From Lachnospiraceae bacterium (GTDB taxonomy: Bacteria > Bacillota > Clostridia > Lachnospirales > Lachnospiraceae), in NCBI GenBank assembly GCA_016287095.1, contig JAEEVK010000017.1, positions 1 through 42,975 on the forward strand: a stretch of 42,975 nt of DNA, in the 5' to 3' direction. A model generated the notes under the pieces. It was not told the DNA's origin. It searched no databases and worked only from the letters and a program-made list of their open reading frames with translations. The position numbers and the translations under genes are program-made. Shown here one piece after another: positions 7,056-16,031 of the stretch. Position 1 is the stretch's first letter; every line of letters begins with the position of its first letter.

Positions 7056-8111
7056 ATGGATATATTACAGTTTTACACTTTAATTGAATATTGCAGGAAT
7101 AAGAGGACTTTTATACAGACTCATAACATTCCTGACCCCGATGCCATAGGCTCAGCTTATGGCCTTAAAAAGTTACTCAAGCATTACGGATTGAACACTA
7201 CTATCTGTTATGACGGTGAACTTGACAGGATCAGTGCTGCGAAGATGCTGGATATGTTTGGTATTGAGATGTACGCTATCAGCGAGTTTGCAGACACGAT
7301 GTCCGATGACGACTGTATCATATGTATCGATACCCAGAAAAAGGCCGGTAATGTCTCCGACCTTAACGGTAATGATGTAGCGGTCATTGATCATCACCCT
7401 GAAGTTGATTATTCAATGACATATAAATATTTATATAAAGACATAAGAAAAGTGGGCTCTTGCTGTTCACTCATTGCTCAGTATTTTCAAGAGCTTGAGA
7501 TCGAGCCCAGTTCAGATACTGCTACTGTTCTGCTCCATGGTTTAAAGATGGACACGCTGCAGTTTACAAGAGGTGTTACAAGGACAGACATTGAGATGTT
7601 TGCATATCTTCATGATTATGCTGACGATGATAAATTAAAGAGTCTCGAAGTAAGCGGTATCATATTTAACGACTTAAAAACATACAGCGCAGCAATAAAT
7701 AACATTCATGTATTTGATTATCTTGGGATTTCCTATATACCTTTCCCATGTCCCGACTCTCTGGTTTCCATGGTGGCAGACTTTATCATGTCATTAAAAG
7801 AGATCGAGGTTGCAGTTGTTTACAATGTAAGACCTGACGGTCTGAAGTTTTCCGTTCGTTCCGAGCGTAGAGAGGTTGATGCCGGAGTACTCGTCTCCGC
7901 TGCTCTTTCCGGACTAGGCAGTGGCGGCGGCCACGCAGCTATGGCCGGCGGCAGGATCAAATCCCAGAGGCTTTCGGAGTTAGGACCGTTCAGAGAGCAC
8001 TTTATAAACGACAGATTTATGAAAATGCTCGGTATTTCCAACAAACGAAGCATCAGACAGTCATTGTTACCGACTACCAATACGACTTTTGATATTAAAC
8101 CTTTAACATAA
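7056..8111 (+). CDS. DHH/DHHA1 phosphoesterase, NrnA-like
   Basis: A two-domain phosphoesterase of the group that includes NrnA, which degrades very short RNAs (including pGpG, the linear product of c-di-GMP) and pAp. Metal-site motifs of the DHH domain are present: HNIPDPDAIGS (His23, Asp27, Asp29), CIDTQ (Asp92) and VIDHHP (Asp112-His-His). The C-terminal DHHA1 domain has the substrate-binding GSGGGHAAMAGG. At about 351 residues it is somewhat longer than typical NrnA (310-320). ATG 7056 is preceded by GGCGG at 5 bases; a TTG at 7044 would add four residues and cannot be excluded. It has its own promoter and terminator, so it is monocistronic. The NrnA activity is inferred from motifs; other DHH specificities are possible. 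Confidence 0.8.
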   Translation: MDILQFYTLIEYCRNKRTFIQTHNIPDPDAIGSAYGLKKLLKHYGLNTTICYDGELDRISAAKMLDMFGIEMYAISEFADTMSDDDCIICIDTQKKAGNVSDLNGNDVAVIDHHPEVDYSMTYKYLYKDIRKVGSCCSLIAQYFQELEIEPSSDTATVLLHGLKMDTLQFTRGVTRTDIEMFAYLHDYADDDKLKSLEVSGIIFNDLKTYSAAINNIHVFDYLGISYIPFPCPDSLVSMVADFIMSLKEIEVAVVYNVRPDGLKFSVRSERREVDAGVLVSAALSGLGSGGGHAAMAGGRIKSQRLSELGPFREHFINDRFMKMLGISNKRSIRQSLLPTTNTTFDIKPLT

Positions 8112-8139
8112 AAAAGATCCCAAATGAGGGATCTTTTTT
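8112..8139. terminator. Bidirectional terminator between DHH gene and polC
   Basis: AAAAAGATCCC and GGGATCTTTTTT pair around AAATGA between the two convergent genes. An A-run on one side and a T-run on the other let it work for both strands. Confidence 0.9.
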
Positions 8140-8152
8140 CTATAATATGAAG

Positions 8153-11100
8153 TTATCCAAGACTCGTACCGAAGAAGTCTTCAAATGACATCTGGTCGGT
8201 CTTTGGCAGATTATCAAGTATACCCAGATCAGCCATGATCTCAATCATCGAATCTCCAACCTTAGCCTTTGATTTAAAGTCCTGACGTGATACAAACTTG
8301 TATCTGGACGAAGCATCTTCTATCTGCTCAGCAGCCTTTTCACCGAGACCATTGATGGTTGAGAGTGAAGGCATAAGCTTTCCGTCTATTATCTGGAAAT
8401 GTCTGGCCTTGGCCTTATATATATCGATAGGCATAAACTCAAAGCCTCTCTCATAAAACTCGAGTACCAGACGCATATCATCGTACATACCCGATTCCTT
8501 AGCTGATAACTTCGAAGTCTTAGCTTTATCATTAAGCTTTTTCATCTCAGATTTTAGATGATCTCTGCCCTTACACATCAGTGCATAATCAAAGTCTGAC
8601 GCTCTGATACTAAAGAAAGCACAATAATATGCCAGAGGATAATAAACCTTGAAATGTGCTATACGGAAAGCCATGATCATGTACGCACAGGCGTGAGCCT
8701 TAGGAAACATATACTTTATCCTCTTACATGACTCTATATACCATGCAGGCACATCATTAGCTATCATTTCCTCTTCCATCTCAGGAGTAAGTCCCTTACC
8801 TTTACGTACCGACTCCATGATCTTAAATGCATGTCCGGGCTCCAGACCCTTATTTATCAGATAGATCATGATATCATCACGTGTACAAATAGCCGTGGAC
8901 AGTGTACAGTCACCGTTTTTGATGAAATACTGCGCATTGTTCAGCCATACATCGGTACCGTGTGACAGACCGGATATCTTAACCATGTCAGAGAATGACT
9001 GCGGTTTTGTATCCTTAAGCATCTGTATAACGAAATTCGTACCAAGCTCGGGAAGTCCTAAACTACCAAGTTCTACACCGTCAATCTGCTCGGGTTTAAC
9101 CCCCAGTACATCACATGAATCAAACAGAGATATTACCTTCGGATCATCCATAGGTATCTTTTTAGCATCGATACCGGTCAGATCCTCCAGCATTCTGATC
9201 ATGGTCGGATCATCGTGACCGAGGATATCGAGCTTTAACAGGTTATGATCGATACTGTGGTATTCAAAATGCGTTGTAACAGTCGGCGTAGTCATATCGT
9301 TTGCCGGATGCTGTATGGGAGTAAATGAATAAATATTTTCTCCCAAAGGAAGAACTACGATACCGCCGGGATGCTGACCTGTGGTACGTCTTACGCCTTC
9401 GCAGCCCTTAGCTATTCTTTCTTTCTCGGCATCTCTTAATACCATACCATGCTCTTCGCAGTATTTTGAAACCAAGCCGTAAGCTGTTTTTTCTGCCAAA
9501 GCACCCATGGTACCGGCTCTGTAGGTCTGACCTGCGCCAAAGATAACTTCGGTGTAGTCATGAGCCTTACTCTGGTATTCACCCGAGAAGTTAAGGTCGA
9601 TATCAGGCTCCTTATCACCGTTAAATCCCAAGAAGGTTTCAAACGGGATATTCTGGCCCTCTCTTACCAGCCTGTGACCGCATACAGGGCAGTCCTTTTC
9701 AGGCAGGTCATATCCGGACTTTGAAACATATTCCTTACATATTTCAGAATCAAACTCACTGTAATGGCACTCCGGACAATAATAATGCGGAGGCAGCGGA
9801 TTTACTTCCGTAATACCGGACATAGTAGCTACAAAGGACGAACCGACCGATCCACGGGAACCAACCAGGTATCCGTCCTCGTTAGATTTCCAAACAAGCT
9901 TCTGGGCTATGATGTACATTACTGCGAATCCGTTTTTGATAATGGAATCAAGTTCGTGCTCCAGACGGCTGCTAACCTGTACCGGCAGATCAGGACCGTA
10001 AATCTGATGAGCTCTTGTCTCACAGATATCACGTAGGGTTTTATCGGAATCAGGGATAACCGGCGGTGCCTTATCAGGTCTGACCGGAGTTATCCTTTCA
10101 CACATATCAAAAATACGGTTAGGATTGGTAACAACTACCTCAAAAGCTTTATCCTTTCCGAGATAGCTGCATTCTTCAAGCATTTCTTCTGTAGTATGTA
10201 AATAAAGAGGCGCCTGCTTATCTGCATCTTCAAAGCCCTTGGAATGCATTATGATCCTACGGTATATTTCATCCTCAGGATTTAGAAAATGCACATCGTT
10301 TGTAGCGATACACATTTTCCCGTCAGCATCGGCCAGATCAACGATCCTCTTGTTTATCCTTCTTAAGTCGTTTTCATTCTGTACCTCAGGGAATTTTTCG
10401 CTTTCGATCATGTAAGCGTTATTTCCTATCTGCTGTATCTCATAATAATCATAAAAATCAGCAATACGCCTAATCTCACTCTCAGGCTTTTCATGTACGA
10501 TAGCCCTGTAAAGCTCACCGGCCTCACAGGCAGATCCTACGATTATACCTTCGCGGTTTTCCTTAAGCAGACTCTTAGGGATTCTAGGCCATCTTCCGAA
10601 ATAAGTCAGATGGGACTCTGAAACCAGTTTATACAGATTTATTCTTCCTGTATCATTTTTGCATAGCAGAATAATATGGTTAGAAGGCATTTTTCTTAAA
10701 TCTTCTACGCTGTATTTACCGTCTTCCTGCTTATAAAATGTATGTCCTTTATCATTAGTAACACTGTCGGGTTCATCATCAACGATATATCCCTCACAGC
10801 CGTAAATGATCTTAAATTCCTTTGCACGTTTCTGCATCTCGGGATCCTTCATCTTTTTAGGCTCGAGAGCATGATTTGCTATAGGGAATGACTGTACAAC
10901 ACCATGATCGGTGATAGCGATACCTCTGTGTCCCCACTCAAATGCTTTCTTTACCAAAACATCTGCAGGTATAACACCGTCCATATCGCTCATCTGAGTA
11001 TGTGCATGCAGCTCAACACGCTTTATTTCGGCGTTATCCATCCTCTTTACACGGAAATCAGAAATAGGCTTAACACCTCTGATCCTCTGGATGGTGGTCT

Positions 11101-12145
11101 CTTTGGTTATTTCAAAATTATCGTTTTCAGCGATACCACGGATAATAAAGAACTTGCCTTCCTTTATGTTCGAAGTGATAAGCTCCTTATCTTCTTCTGT
11201 CCTTAAGAAGAATTTACAAAGAATGGTATCGGTAAAGTCAGTTAGACTGAATTTAAACAGGAAAAATCCGCCCTTTGTCGTAATTAGGTCGTATACTCTA
11301 AGTACCATACCTTTTATTACAACGTCACCCATGTTATCGATGATATCTTTGATGGCAACAACATCACCCTCTACAGTAGTACCGTAAATAACATCGGGAT
11401 CCTTAGGAGTAAGCTTTTTCTTGACAAACTTGGACTTATCAAAGCCTTCCTTGCCCTTTTTATCAGAGCTCTTGCTCTCTTTAGAATCTTCTTTTGATTC
11501 TTTACCGTCTGCTTTTTCTTTACCTGCTTCGTCATCAGTATTATCTGATGCTGCTTCTTCACTTTCAGCAGCATGAACAGATTTTGCAGAGATATAATTA
11601 TCCATCGCTATAAGATAATCATCATGTTCATTCTCTGAATCATCCGACTTTTCTTCAGCCTTATATGTAAAGCTTAAAGTAACCTTAAGTCCAAAATAAT
11701 CATCCAGGAATCTCGTGATTATCTCGCTAAGTCTTTTTTCTATTTCATGATTTATAAAATTATCATCAAGCTCGATATTTAATTCGTTTTCATTAACCGA
11801 TATTACAGAATTACGATAGATGCTTTCAAGCAATCCGGAAGTATTTGTAAATTCATCCTCAACATATATTCCGTACTTTTTCCAGATATCAGGAAAACTC
11901 ATATCTTCAAACTTATATCTGATATGAAGGTTTACATTCTTATTATCAGGCTCAAAAAACTGCTTAAAAAGATGTTCCTCCATTTTTCTTCTGTCATCGG
12001 CCTTGATAAACTTGTCAGAATCAACATAAACATCCATCCTGGCATGAGTATCACTGCTTGTGATGTTTGTAACACTTATATTTTCAAAGATCTTTTTTAA
12101 TCGATCTTCGACCTTTAAATCTTCAAAAACCTCAAAGAAAAACAT
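8153..12145 (-). CDS. polC: DNA polymerase III alpha subunit, PolC type, without the exonuclease domain
   Basis: The leading-strand replicase of Firmicutes. In order: N-terminal domain (about 1-190), a Lys/Glu/Ser-rich linker (195-245), OB fold (255-360), PHP domain (375-465 and 490-690) with His380, His382, Asp413-His414 and NDVH ending at His619, and a zinc finger (CPEC at 790-793, CPVC at 819-822). The polymerase core has Asp848, Asp850 (EPDIDLNFS) and Asp973 (LKLDILG). In PolC a DEDDh 3'-5' exonuclease of about 190 residues normally sits inside the PHP domain after the IYGxEAxLV segment. Here IYGCEGYIVDDEP (447-459) is followed after only about 25 residues by the block MPSNHIILLCKN, and no DxE or HxxxxD exonuclease motif is visible. 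Total length is 1330 instead of about 1430-1500. TGGGGA six bases upstream supports the start. It is the last gene of the isoprenoid/lipid cluster. Confidence 0.95.
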   Translation of the reverse strand: MFFFEVFEDLKVEDRLKKIFENISVTNITSSDTHARMDVYVDSDKFIKADDRRKMEEHLFKQFFEPDNKNVNLHIRYKFEDMSFPDIWKKYGIYVEDEFTNTSGLLESIYRNSVISVNENELNIELDDNFINHEIEKRLSEIITRFLDDYFGLKVTLSFTYKAEEKSDDSENEHDDYLIAMDNYISAKSVHAAESEEAASDNTDDEAGKEKADGKESKEDSKESKSSDKKGKEGFDKSKFVKKKLTPKDPDVIYGTTVEGDVVAIKDIIDNMGDVVIKGMVLRVYDLITTKGGFFLFKFSLTDFTDTILCKFFLRTEEDKELITSNIKEGKFFIIRGIAENDNFEITKETTIQRIRGVKPISDFRVKRMDNAEIKRVELHAHTQMSDMDGVIPADVLVKKAFEWGHRGIAITDHGVVQSFPIANHALEPKKMKDPEMQKRAKEFKIIYGCEGYIVDDEPDSVTNDKGHTFYKQEDGKYSVEDLRKMPSNHIILLCKNDTGRINLYKLVSESHLTYFGRWPRIPKSLLKENREGIIVGSACEAGELYRAIVHEKPESEIRRIADFYDYYEIQQIGNNAYMIESEKFPEVQNENDLRRINKRIVDLADADGKMCIATNDVHFLNPEDEIYRRIIMHSKGFEDADKQAPLYLHTTEEMLEECSYLGKDKAFEVVVTNPNRIFDMCERITPVRPDKAPPVIPDSDKTLRDICETRAHQIYGPDLPVQVSSRLEHELDSIIKNGFAVMYIIAQKLVWKSNEDGYLVGSRGSVGSSFVATMSGITEVNPLPPHYYCPECHYSEFDSEICKEYVSKSGYDLPEKDCPVCGHRLVREGQNIPFETFLGFNGDKEPDIDLNFSGEYQSKAHDYTEVIFGAGQTYRAGTMGALAEKTAYGLVSKYCEEHGMVLRDAEKERIAKGCEGVRRTTGQHPGGIVVLPLGENIYSFTPIQHPANDMTTPTVTTHFEYHSIDHNLLKLDILGHDDPTMIRMLEDLTGIDAKKIPMDDPKVISLFDSCDVLGVKPEQIDGVELGSLGLPELGTNFVIQMLKDTKPQSFSDMVKISGLSHGTDVWLNNAQYFIKNGDCTLSTAICTRDDIMIYLINKGLEPGHAFKIMESVRKGKGLTPEMEEEMIANDVPAWYIESCKRIKYMFPKAHACAYMIMAFRIAHFKVYYPLAYYCAFFSIRASDFDYALMCKGRDHLKSEMKKLNDKAKTSKLSAKESGMYDDMRLVLEFYERGFEFMPIDIYKAKARHFQIIDGKLMPSLSTINGLGEKAAEQIEDASSRYKFVSRQDFKSKAKVGDSMIEIMADLGILDNLPKTDQMSFEDFFGTSLG

Positions 12146-12176
12146 TCATATTCCCCATTTCTAATAAAACAATAAC

Positions 12177-13268
12177 TTATAACAATCTTAAAAATTCTTC
12201 CTTAAAAGAAGGTAAAAGCTCCTCTTCTTTTACTTTCTTAATAATCTCACCCTTTTTGAAAATAAGACCTTCTCCTTTGCCGCCGGCGATACCCAGATCC
12301 GCGTCTCTTGCTTCACCGGGTCCGTTAACAACACAGCCCATAACTGCAATCTTTAAATTCTTATTATGAATATTAGCATTATTTTCATACTGTATCTCAT
12401 CGATCATTTTTTGTACTTTTTCAGCGAGACCTATGAGATCTATATTGGTTCTGCCACATGTAGGACAGGATACAAGATTTATGCCGCTCTTCTTTAATCC
12501 AAGACTTGAAAGTATGGATTTACCGGCTTTAACCTCATATATCGGGTCTCCTGTAAGAGATACACGAATGGTATCTCCTATGCCCTCATAAAGTATTACT
12601 CCGATACCTACAGCTGATTTGATACTTCCGGTAGAAACAAGGCCTGTTTCGGTGATACCGACATGCAGCGGATACGGAGTCTTGTCTGCTATCAGCTCAT
12701 GCGCTTTTATAGACATCATAACATCTGAAGATTTAATACTTATAACGATATTGTTAAAATCGAACTTTTCCAGTGCATCCACTTCTTTCAAAGCACTTTC
12801 AACCAGCGCCTCAGGGGTTGTCCCGCCATATTTAGCAACGAGTTCCTTTTCCAAAGAACCACCGTTAACACCAACTCTCAAAGGGATACCGTAGGCTTTG
12901 GCAGCCTCAACTACCTCGTGTACCTTATCCTGAGAGCCGATATTGCCGGGGTTGATCCTGACTTTATCTGCACCGTTTTTAATAGCTTCTATAGCCAGCT
13001 TATAATCGAAATGAATATCAGCAACGAGCGGGATATGGATACCCTTCTTTATTTCAGAAAAAGCCTTTGCAGCCTCCATATGAGGGACAGCACAGCGGAT
13101 GATATCACAGCCCTCTCTCTCAAGGGCATTTATCTGGGCAACGGTAGCTGCCACATCCTCAGTTTTGGTATTACACATAGACTGGATGGCTATGGGATTG
13201 TTAGCGCCTATTGTGACATTACCGATTTTTACTTCTTTGCTATTTCGTCTATTTATATAGTTTTCCAT
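12177..13268 (-). CDS. ispG: 4-hydroxy-3-methylbut-2-en-1-yl diphosphate synthase (flavodoxin), IspG/GcpE
   Basis: The penultimate enzyme of the MEP pathway, converting MEcPP to HMBPP with a 4Fe-4S cluster. The N-terminal TIM barrel is recognised by NPIAIQSMCNTKTED, VPLVADIHFDYKLA-type and KVRINPGNIG segments. The C-terminal iron-sulfur domain carries SCPTCGR and the third cysteine in VMGCVVNGPGEARDADLG. Length (363) is that of the short bacterial form without the plant-type insert. GGAGAA precedes the start at 13268. It lies between rseP and polC; with dxr two genes upstream, this cluster carries two steps of the same pathway. Confidence 0.97.
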   Translation of the reverse strand: MENYINRRNSKEVKIGNVTIGANNPIAIQSMCNTKTEDVAATVAQINALEREGCDIIRCAVPHMEAAKAFSEIKKGIHIPLVADIHFDYKLAIEAIKNGADKVRINPGNIGSQDKVHEVVEAAKAYGIPLRVGVNGGSLEKELVAKYGGTTPEALVESALKEVDALEKFDFNNIVISIKSSDVMMSIKAHELIADKTPYPLHVGITETGLVSTGSIKSAVGIGVILYEGIGDTIRVSLTGDPIYEVKAGKSILSSLGLKKSGINLVSCPTCGRTNIDLIGLAEKVQKMIDEIQYENNANIHNKNLKIAVMGCVVNGPGEARDADLGIAGGKGEGLIFKKGEIIKKVKEEELLPSFKEEFLRLL

Positions 13269-13340
13269 TTTTTATTTTCTCCACTTGATTATTGAGAGCC
13301 ACGGCATTTATAGTTCGCTTCGCGAAGCCGAGGCATACGT

Positions 13341-13371
13341 AGTGTAAAGTTTTCATAGAAAACTTTACACT
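13341..13371. repeat. 14-bp perfect palindrome in the rseP-ispG gap
   Basis: AGTGTAAAGTTTTC (13341-13354) and GAAAACTTTACACT (13358-13371) pair perfectly around ATA. Next to it is a smaller palindrome, CTTCGCGAAG. There is no T-run on the minus strand, so it is more likely an intergenic repeat or mRNA-stability hairpin than a classic terminator. Confidence 0.75.
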
Positions 13372-13383
13372 ACCTTTTACACC

Positions 13384-14757
13384 TTAGAAGAATACATACC
13401 TTATATCATTAAACAGTACAAGTACCATCAGTACCAGGAAAAATACCATACCGATTGCATGTACAAGGCCTTCTTTTTCCTTGGGTACAGGCTTGCCCCT
13501 TAATAATTCGATGATAATAAATATCAGTCTTCCACCATCAAGTGCAGGTAAAGGCAGCAGGTTCATAACACCTAAGTTTGCTGATAAAAGTATTGCAAAA
13601 TTCAGAAGATTGAGGAATACATAGAGTATGCCGTCTTCCTTTGACTCCTGGATGGTATTATCAAGTTCTGATACAATACGAACAGGACCGCCAACATTAT
13701 TTGCCAGATTCAGCTGGCCTGTAACGAGCTTTCCCAATGCCTTGATAGTGATACTAATCTGGAGCTTTACTTCATATAATGAATACTTGAAAATCTGAAG
13801 AGGATTAGCTGAAACTCTTGACTCATTATGATCAAAATAAACACCTACACTGTTATCATAATATCTCGGAGATACACAGCTCTCGGTATATTCGGGTATC
13901 AGATTGTATTCCTTAGGAGTACCCTTATGCTCTATAGTCATATTTATGACAGAGCCATCCATAGGATTATCAGCCAGGAACTGTGATAATGCATTTCCTG
14001 AAGCGATAGGTGTACCATTGATGGCAGTGATAACATCATCCATCCTGACACCTGCCTTCATCATGACACCGTCCTCTGATACTTCTGTAATCTTGCAGGG
14101 ATCATCAGTTGCATTATAAGAAAAACCGAGCAGATATTTCTTAATGACAGTAGGCTCTATAGTACCCTTATATTTCTTACCGTCTCTTTCAAATACAATA
14201 TCAAAGGGCTGTGTACCCATCTTATCAAGTACGAAATGATATGTCAGTTCTCTTGATAAAGAATAAGACTTTCCTTCATATTCATCAATGATGTCACCCA
14301 CCTGCATACCGGTTACGGTATCGTTAGGATCATCTACATTGGTAAATACAGCTGTAGCGGCAGGAGTACCTTCTTTTACACCAACAACAGCCGGTGAATC
14401 ATAACCAAGTATAGCGATTATGATGGCAGCAAATACAAATGCAAGAATGAAATTGAATATCGGGCCGGCAATTATAGTTGCAAATCTTGCCCAGGGACCT
14501 TTTGTATTAAATGCTCCCTCTTCCTTCGAATCGGTATCCTCACCAAGCATCTGACATGCACCGCCGATAAGGAAAAGCCTGAAAGCGTATACGGTCTCAC
14601 CTTTTTTAAAACTGAAAATCTTAGGTCCCATACCCAGCATAAATTCAGTAACCTTTATGCCGTTTTTCTTGGCCACGATCATGTGCCCTAATTCATGGAA
14701 TATAATTATCACACTGAATAAAACAATTCCAATCAAAATACTAACTACAGTGTTCAT
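13384..14757 (-). CDS. rseP: Site-2 zinc metalloprotease RseP/RasP
   Basis: An intramembrane protease that cuts anti-sigma factors and signal-peptide remnants inside the membrane. The zinc motif HELGH is at residues 21-25 in the first transmembrane helix. A PDZ domain is in the middle (around VSEDGVMMKAGVRMDDVITAI). The second catalytic motif, LLPLPALDGGRL, is in the third helix, followed by a last helix at the C-terminus. Its position between dxr and ispG is the usual one in Clostridia. The start at 14757 places HELGH at the normal distance from the N-terminus. An additional 30-residue stretch before the PDZ (FTNVDDPNDTVTGMQVGD) may be a second, degenerate PDZ. Confidence 0.95.
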   Translation of the reverse strand: MNTVVSILIGIVLFSVIIIFHELGHMIVAKKNGIKVTEFMLGMGPKIFSFKKGETVYAFRLFLIGGACQMLGEDTDSKEEGAFNTKGPWARFATIIAGPIFNFILAFVFAAIIIAILGYDSPAVVGVKEGTPAATAVFTNVDDPNDTVTGMQVGDIIDEYEGKSYSLSRELTYHFVLDKMGTQPFDIVFERDGKKYKGTIEPTVIKKYLLGFSYNATDDPCKITEVSEDGVMMKAGVRMDDVITAINGTPIASGNALSQFLADNPMDGSVINMTIEHKGTPKEYNLIPEYTESCVSPRYYDNSVGVYFDHNESRVSANPLQIFKYSLYEVKLQISITIKALGKLVTGQLNLANNVGGPVRIVSELDNTIQESKEDGILYVFLNLLNFAILLSANLGVMNLLPLPALDGGRLIFIIIELLRGKPVPKEKEGLVHAIGMVFFLVLMVLVLFNDIRYVFF

Positions 14758-14792
14758 GTTTCTCTTTTCTTTCTATGTTTTACTTATTATAG

Positions 14793-14823
14793 TGTGTCAA
14801 TGTGGACGGTTCTTTTTGACACA
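14793..14823. repeat. REP-like element, copy A
   Basis: TGTGTCAA (14793-14800) and TTGACACA (14816-14823) frame a short element containing GGACGGTTCTTT. The 20 bases 14804-14823 recur exactly, inverted, at 22227-22246 (copy B). It occupies the gap between dxr and rseP. Confidence 0.8.
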
Positions 14824-14835
14824 TATTTCTCATAT

Positions 14836-16017
14836 TTATAACGATAAGAATTTCATGGACATTTCTACAGCTTCCTGCTCTGCCCAAAGAATCTCATCCA
14901 ATGTCGGTTCTGCAATATTTTTATGCTGAGACATACAGTACTCTATAATATCATAAATCTGAGTAAATCCTATCTCACCCTTTAAGAACCTGCCTACGGC
15001 ATATTCGTTTGCAGCATTAAATACAGTACAAATACTTCCACCCTGCTTTGCGGCATCTATACCAAATTTCAGACCCTTGAAGGTATCATAATCAGGCTTT
15101 GCAAATTCAATCTTTGCAAGTTCAAACAGGTCAACTCTGCCACAGTCAAGAGGGAGTCTCTCAGGATAATACAAAGCATACTGTATGGGCAGTCTCATAT
15201 CGGGTACACCTATCTGTGCCACTATAGAACCGTCAACAAACTGTACTGCGGAATGTATGATGCTCTTTGGCTGTATAACAACCTGTATCTTATCTACATC
15301 AACTGAAAACAGCCACTTTGCTTCCATTACCTCTAAAGCCTTGTTTACCAAAGTGGATGAATCGATAGTAATCTTAGCTCCCATATCCCAGTTGGGATGC
15401 TTTAATGCATCGGCAGCAGTTTTTCCTCTTAACTCATCATAGGAAAGTCCTCTGAAGGGCCCACCTGAGCATGTAAGCAGTATCTTTTCAACCACAGGAC
15501 TGCCGTACCAGGATGTATAATCACCGTTAGGTCCGTATTTACCCTGTAAGCATTGAAAAATAGCCGAATGCTCACTGTCTATGGGCAGCAGCTTAACCTT
15601 ATTCTCCTTTACCGCCTTCATTATGATATGTCCGGCAGTAACCAGGGTTTCTTTATTAGCCAGTGCCACATCACACCCTGCCTCTATAGCTGCCAGGGTA
15701 GGCTTTATGCCAATCATGCCAACGAGTGCGGTAACAGTCAGATCATTGTCTTTATCCCCTGCTATTTCAAGAAGTCCTTCCATTCCTGAAAGGACCTCCG
15801 TTGAGCTGTTTTTAAGTCGTCCGGCAAGTATACCGGCTTTTGTTTCATCATAAACACAAACCTTTTTTGGTTTAAACTCATCTATCTGCTGCTCCAGGTC
15901 GTCTATACGGCTTTTTGCAGAAAGAGAAGTTATTTTATATTCCCCATGTCGTTTGATAATGTCTATGGTCTGTTTTCCGATCGATCCTGTGGATCCGAGA
16001 AGGCACAAATTTTTCAT
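14836..16017 (-). CDS. dxr: 1-deoxy-D-xylulose 5-phosphate reductoisomerase
   Basis: The first committed enzyme of the MEP pathway, making MEP from DXP with NADPH and a divalent metal. The nucleotide-binding loop GSTGSIG is at residues 8-14, followed by GCDVALANKETLV, the metal site segment LLPIDSEHSAIFQ, the flexible loop CSGGPFRG and HPNWDMGAKITIDSS with NKALEVMEA. The C-terminal helical domain is complete and length (393) is typical. AAAGGAATT lies seven bases before the start. The upstream neighbour is the TPM protein, an insertion relative to the common cdsA-dxr arrangement. Confidence 0.97.
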   Translation of the reverse strand: MKNLCLLGSTGSIGKQTIDIIKRHGEYKITSLSAKSRIDDLEQQIDEFKPKKVCVYDETKAGILAGRLKNSSTEVLSGMEGLLEIAGDKDNDLTVTALVGMIGIKPTLAAIEAGCDVALANKETLVTAGHIIMKAVKENKVKLLPIDSEHSAIFQCLQGKYGPNGDYTSWYGSPVVEKILLTCSGGPFRGLSYDELRGKTAADALKHPNWDMGAKITIDSSTLVNKALEVMEAKWLFSVDVDKIQVVIQPKSIIHSAVQFVDGSIVAQIGVPDMRLPIQYALYYPERLPLDCGRVDLFELAKIEFAKPDYDTFKGLKFGIDAAKQGGSICTVFNAANEYAVGRFLKGEIGFTQIYDIIEYCMSQHKNIAEPTLDEILWAEQEAVEMSMKFLSL

Positions 16018-16031
16018 ATATAATTCCTTTT

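Noticed and set aside
9764-10036. Plus-strand frames within polC, ispG, dxr and other minus-strand genes
   Set aside because: They are antisense shadows of well-supported genes, without binding sites or recognisable products.
10670-10800. Apparent loss of the PolC exonuclease as a frameshift or pseudogene
   Set aside because: The frame is continuous over 1330 codons and the flanking PHP and polymerase motifs are all intact, so a clean in-frame absence is the better reading. A mis-assembly cannot be excluded without reads.
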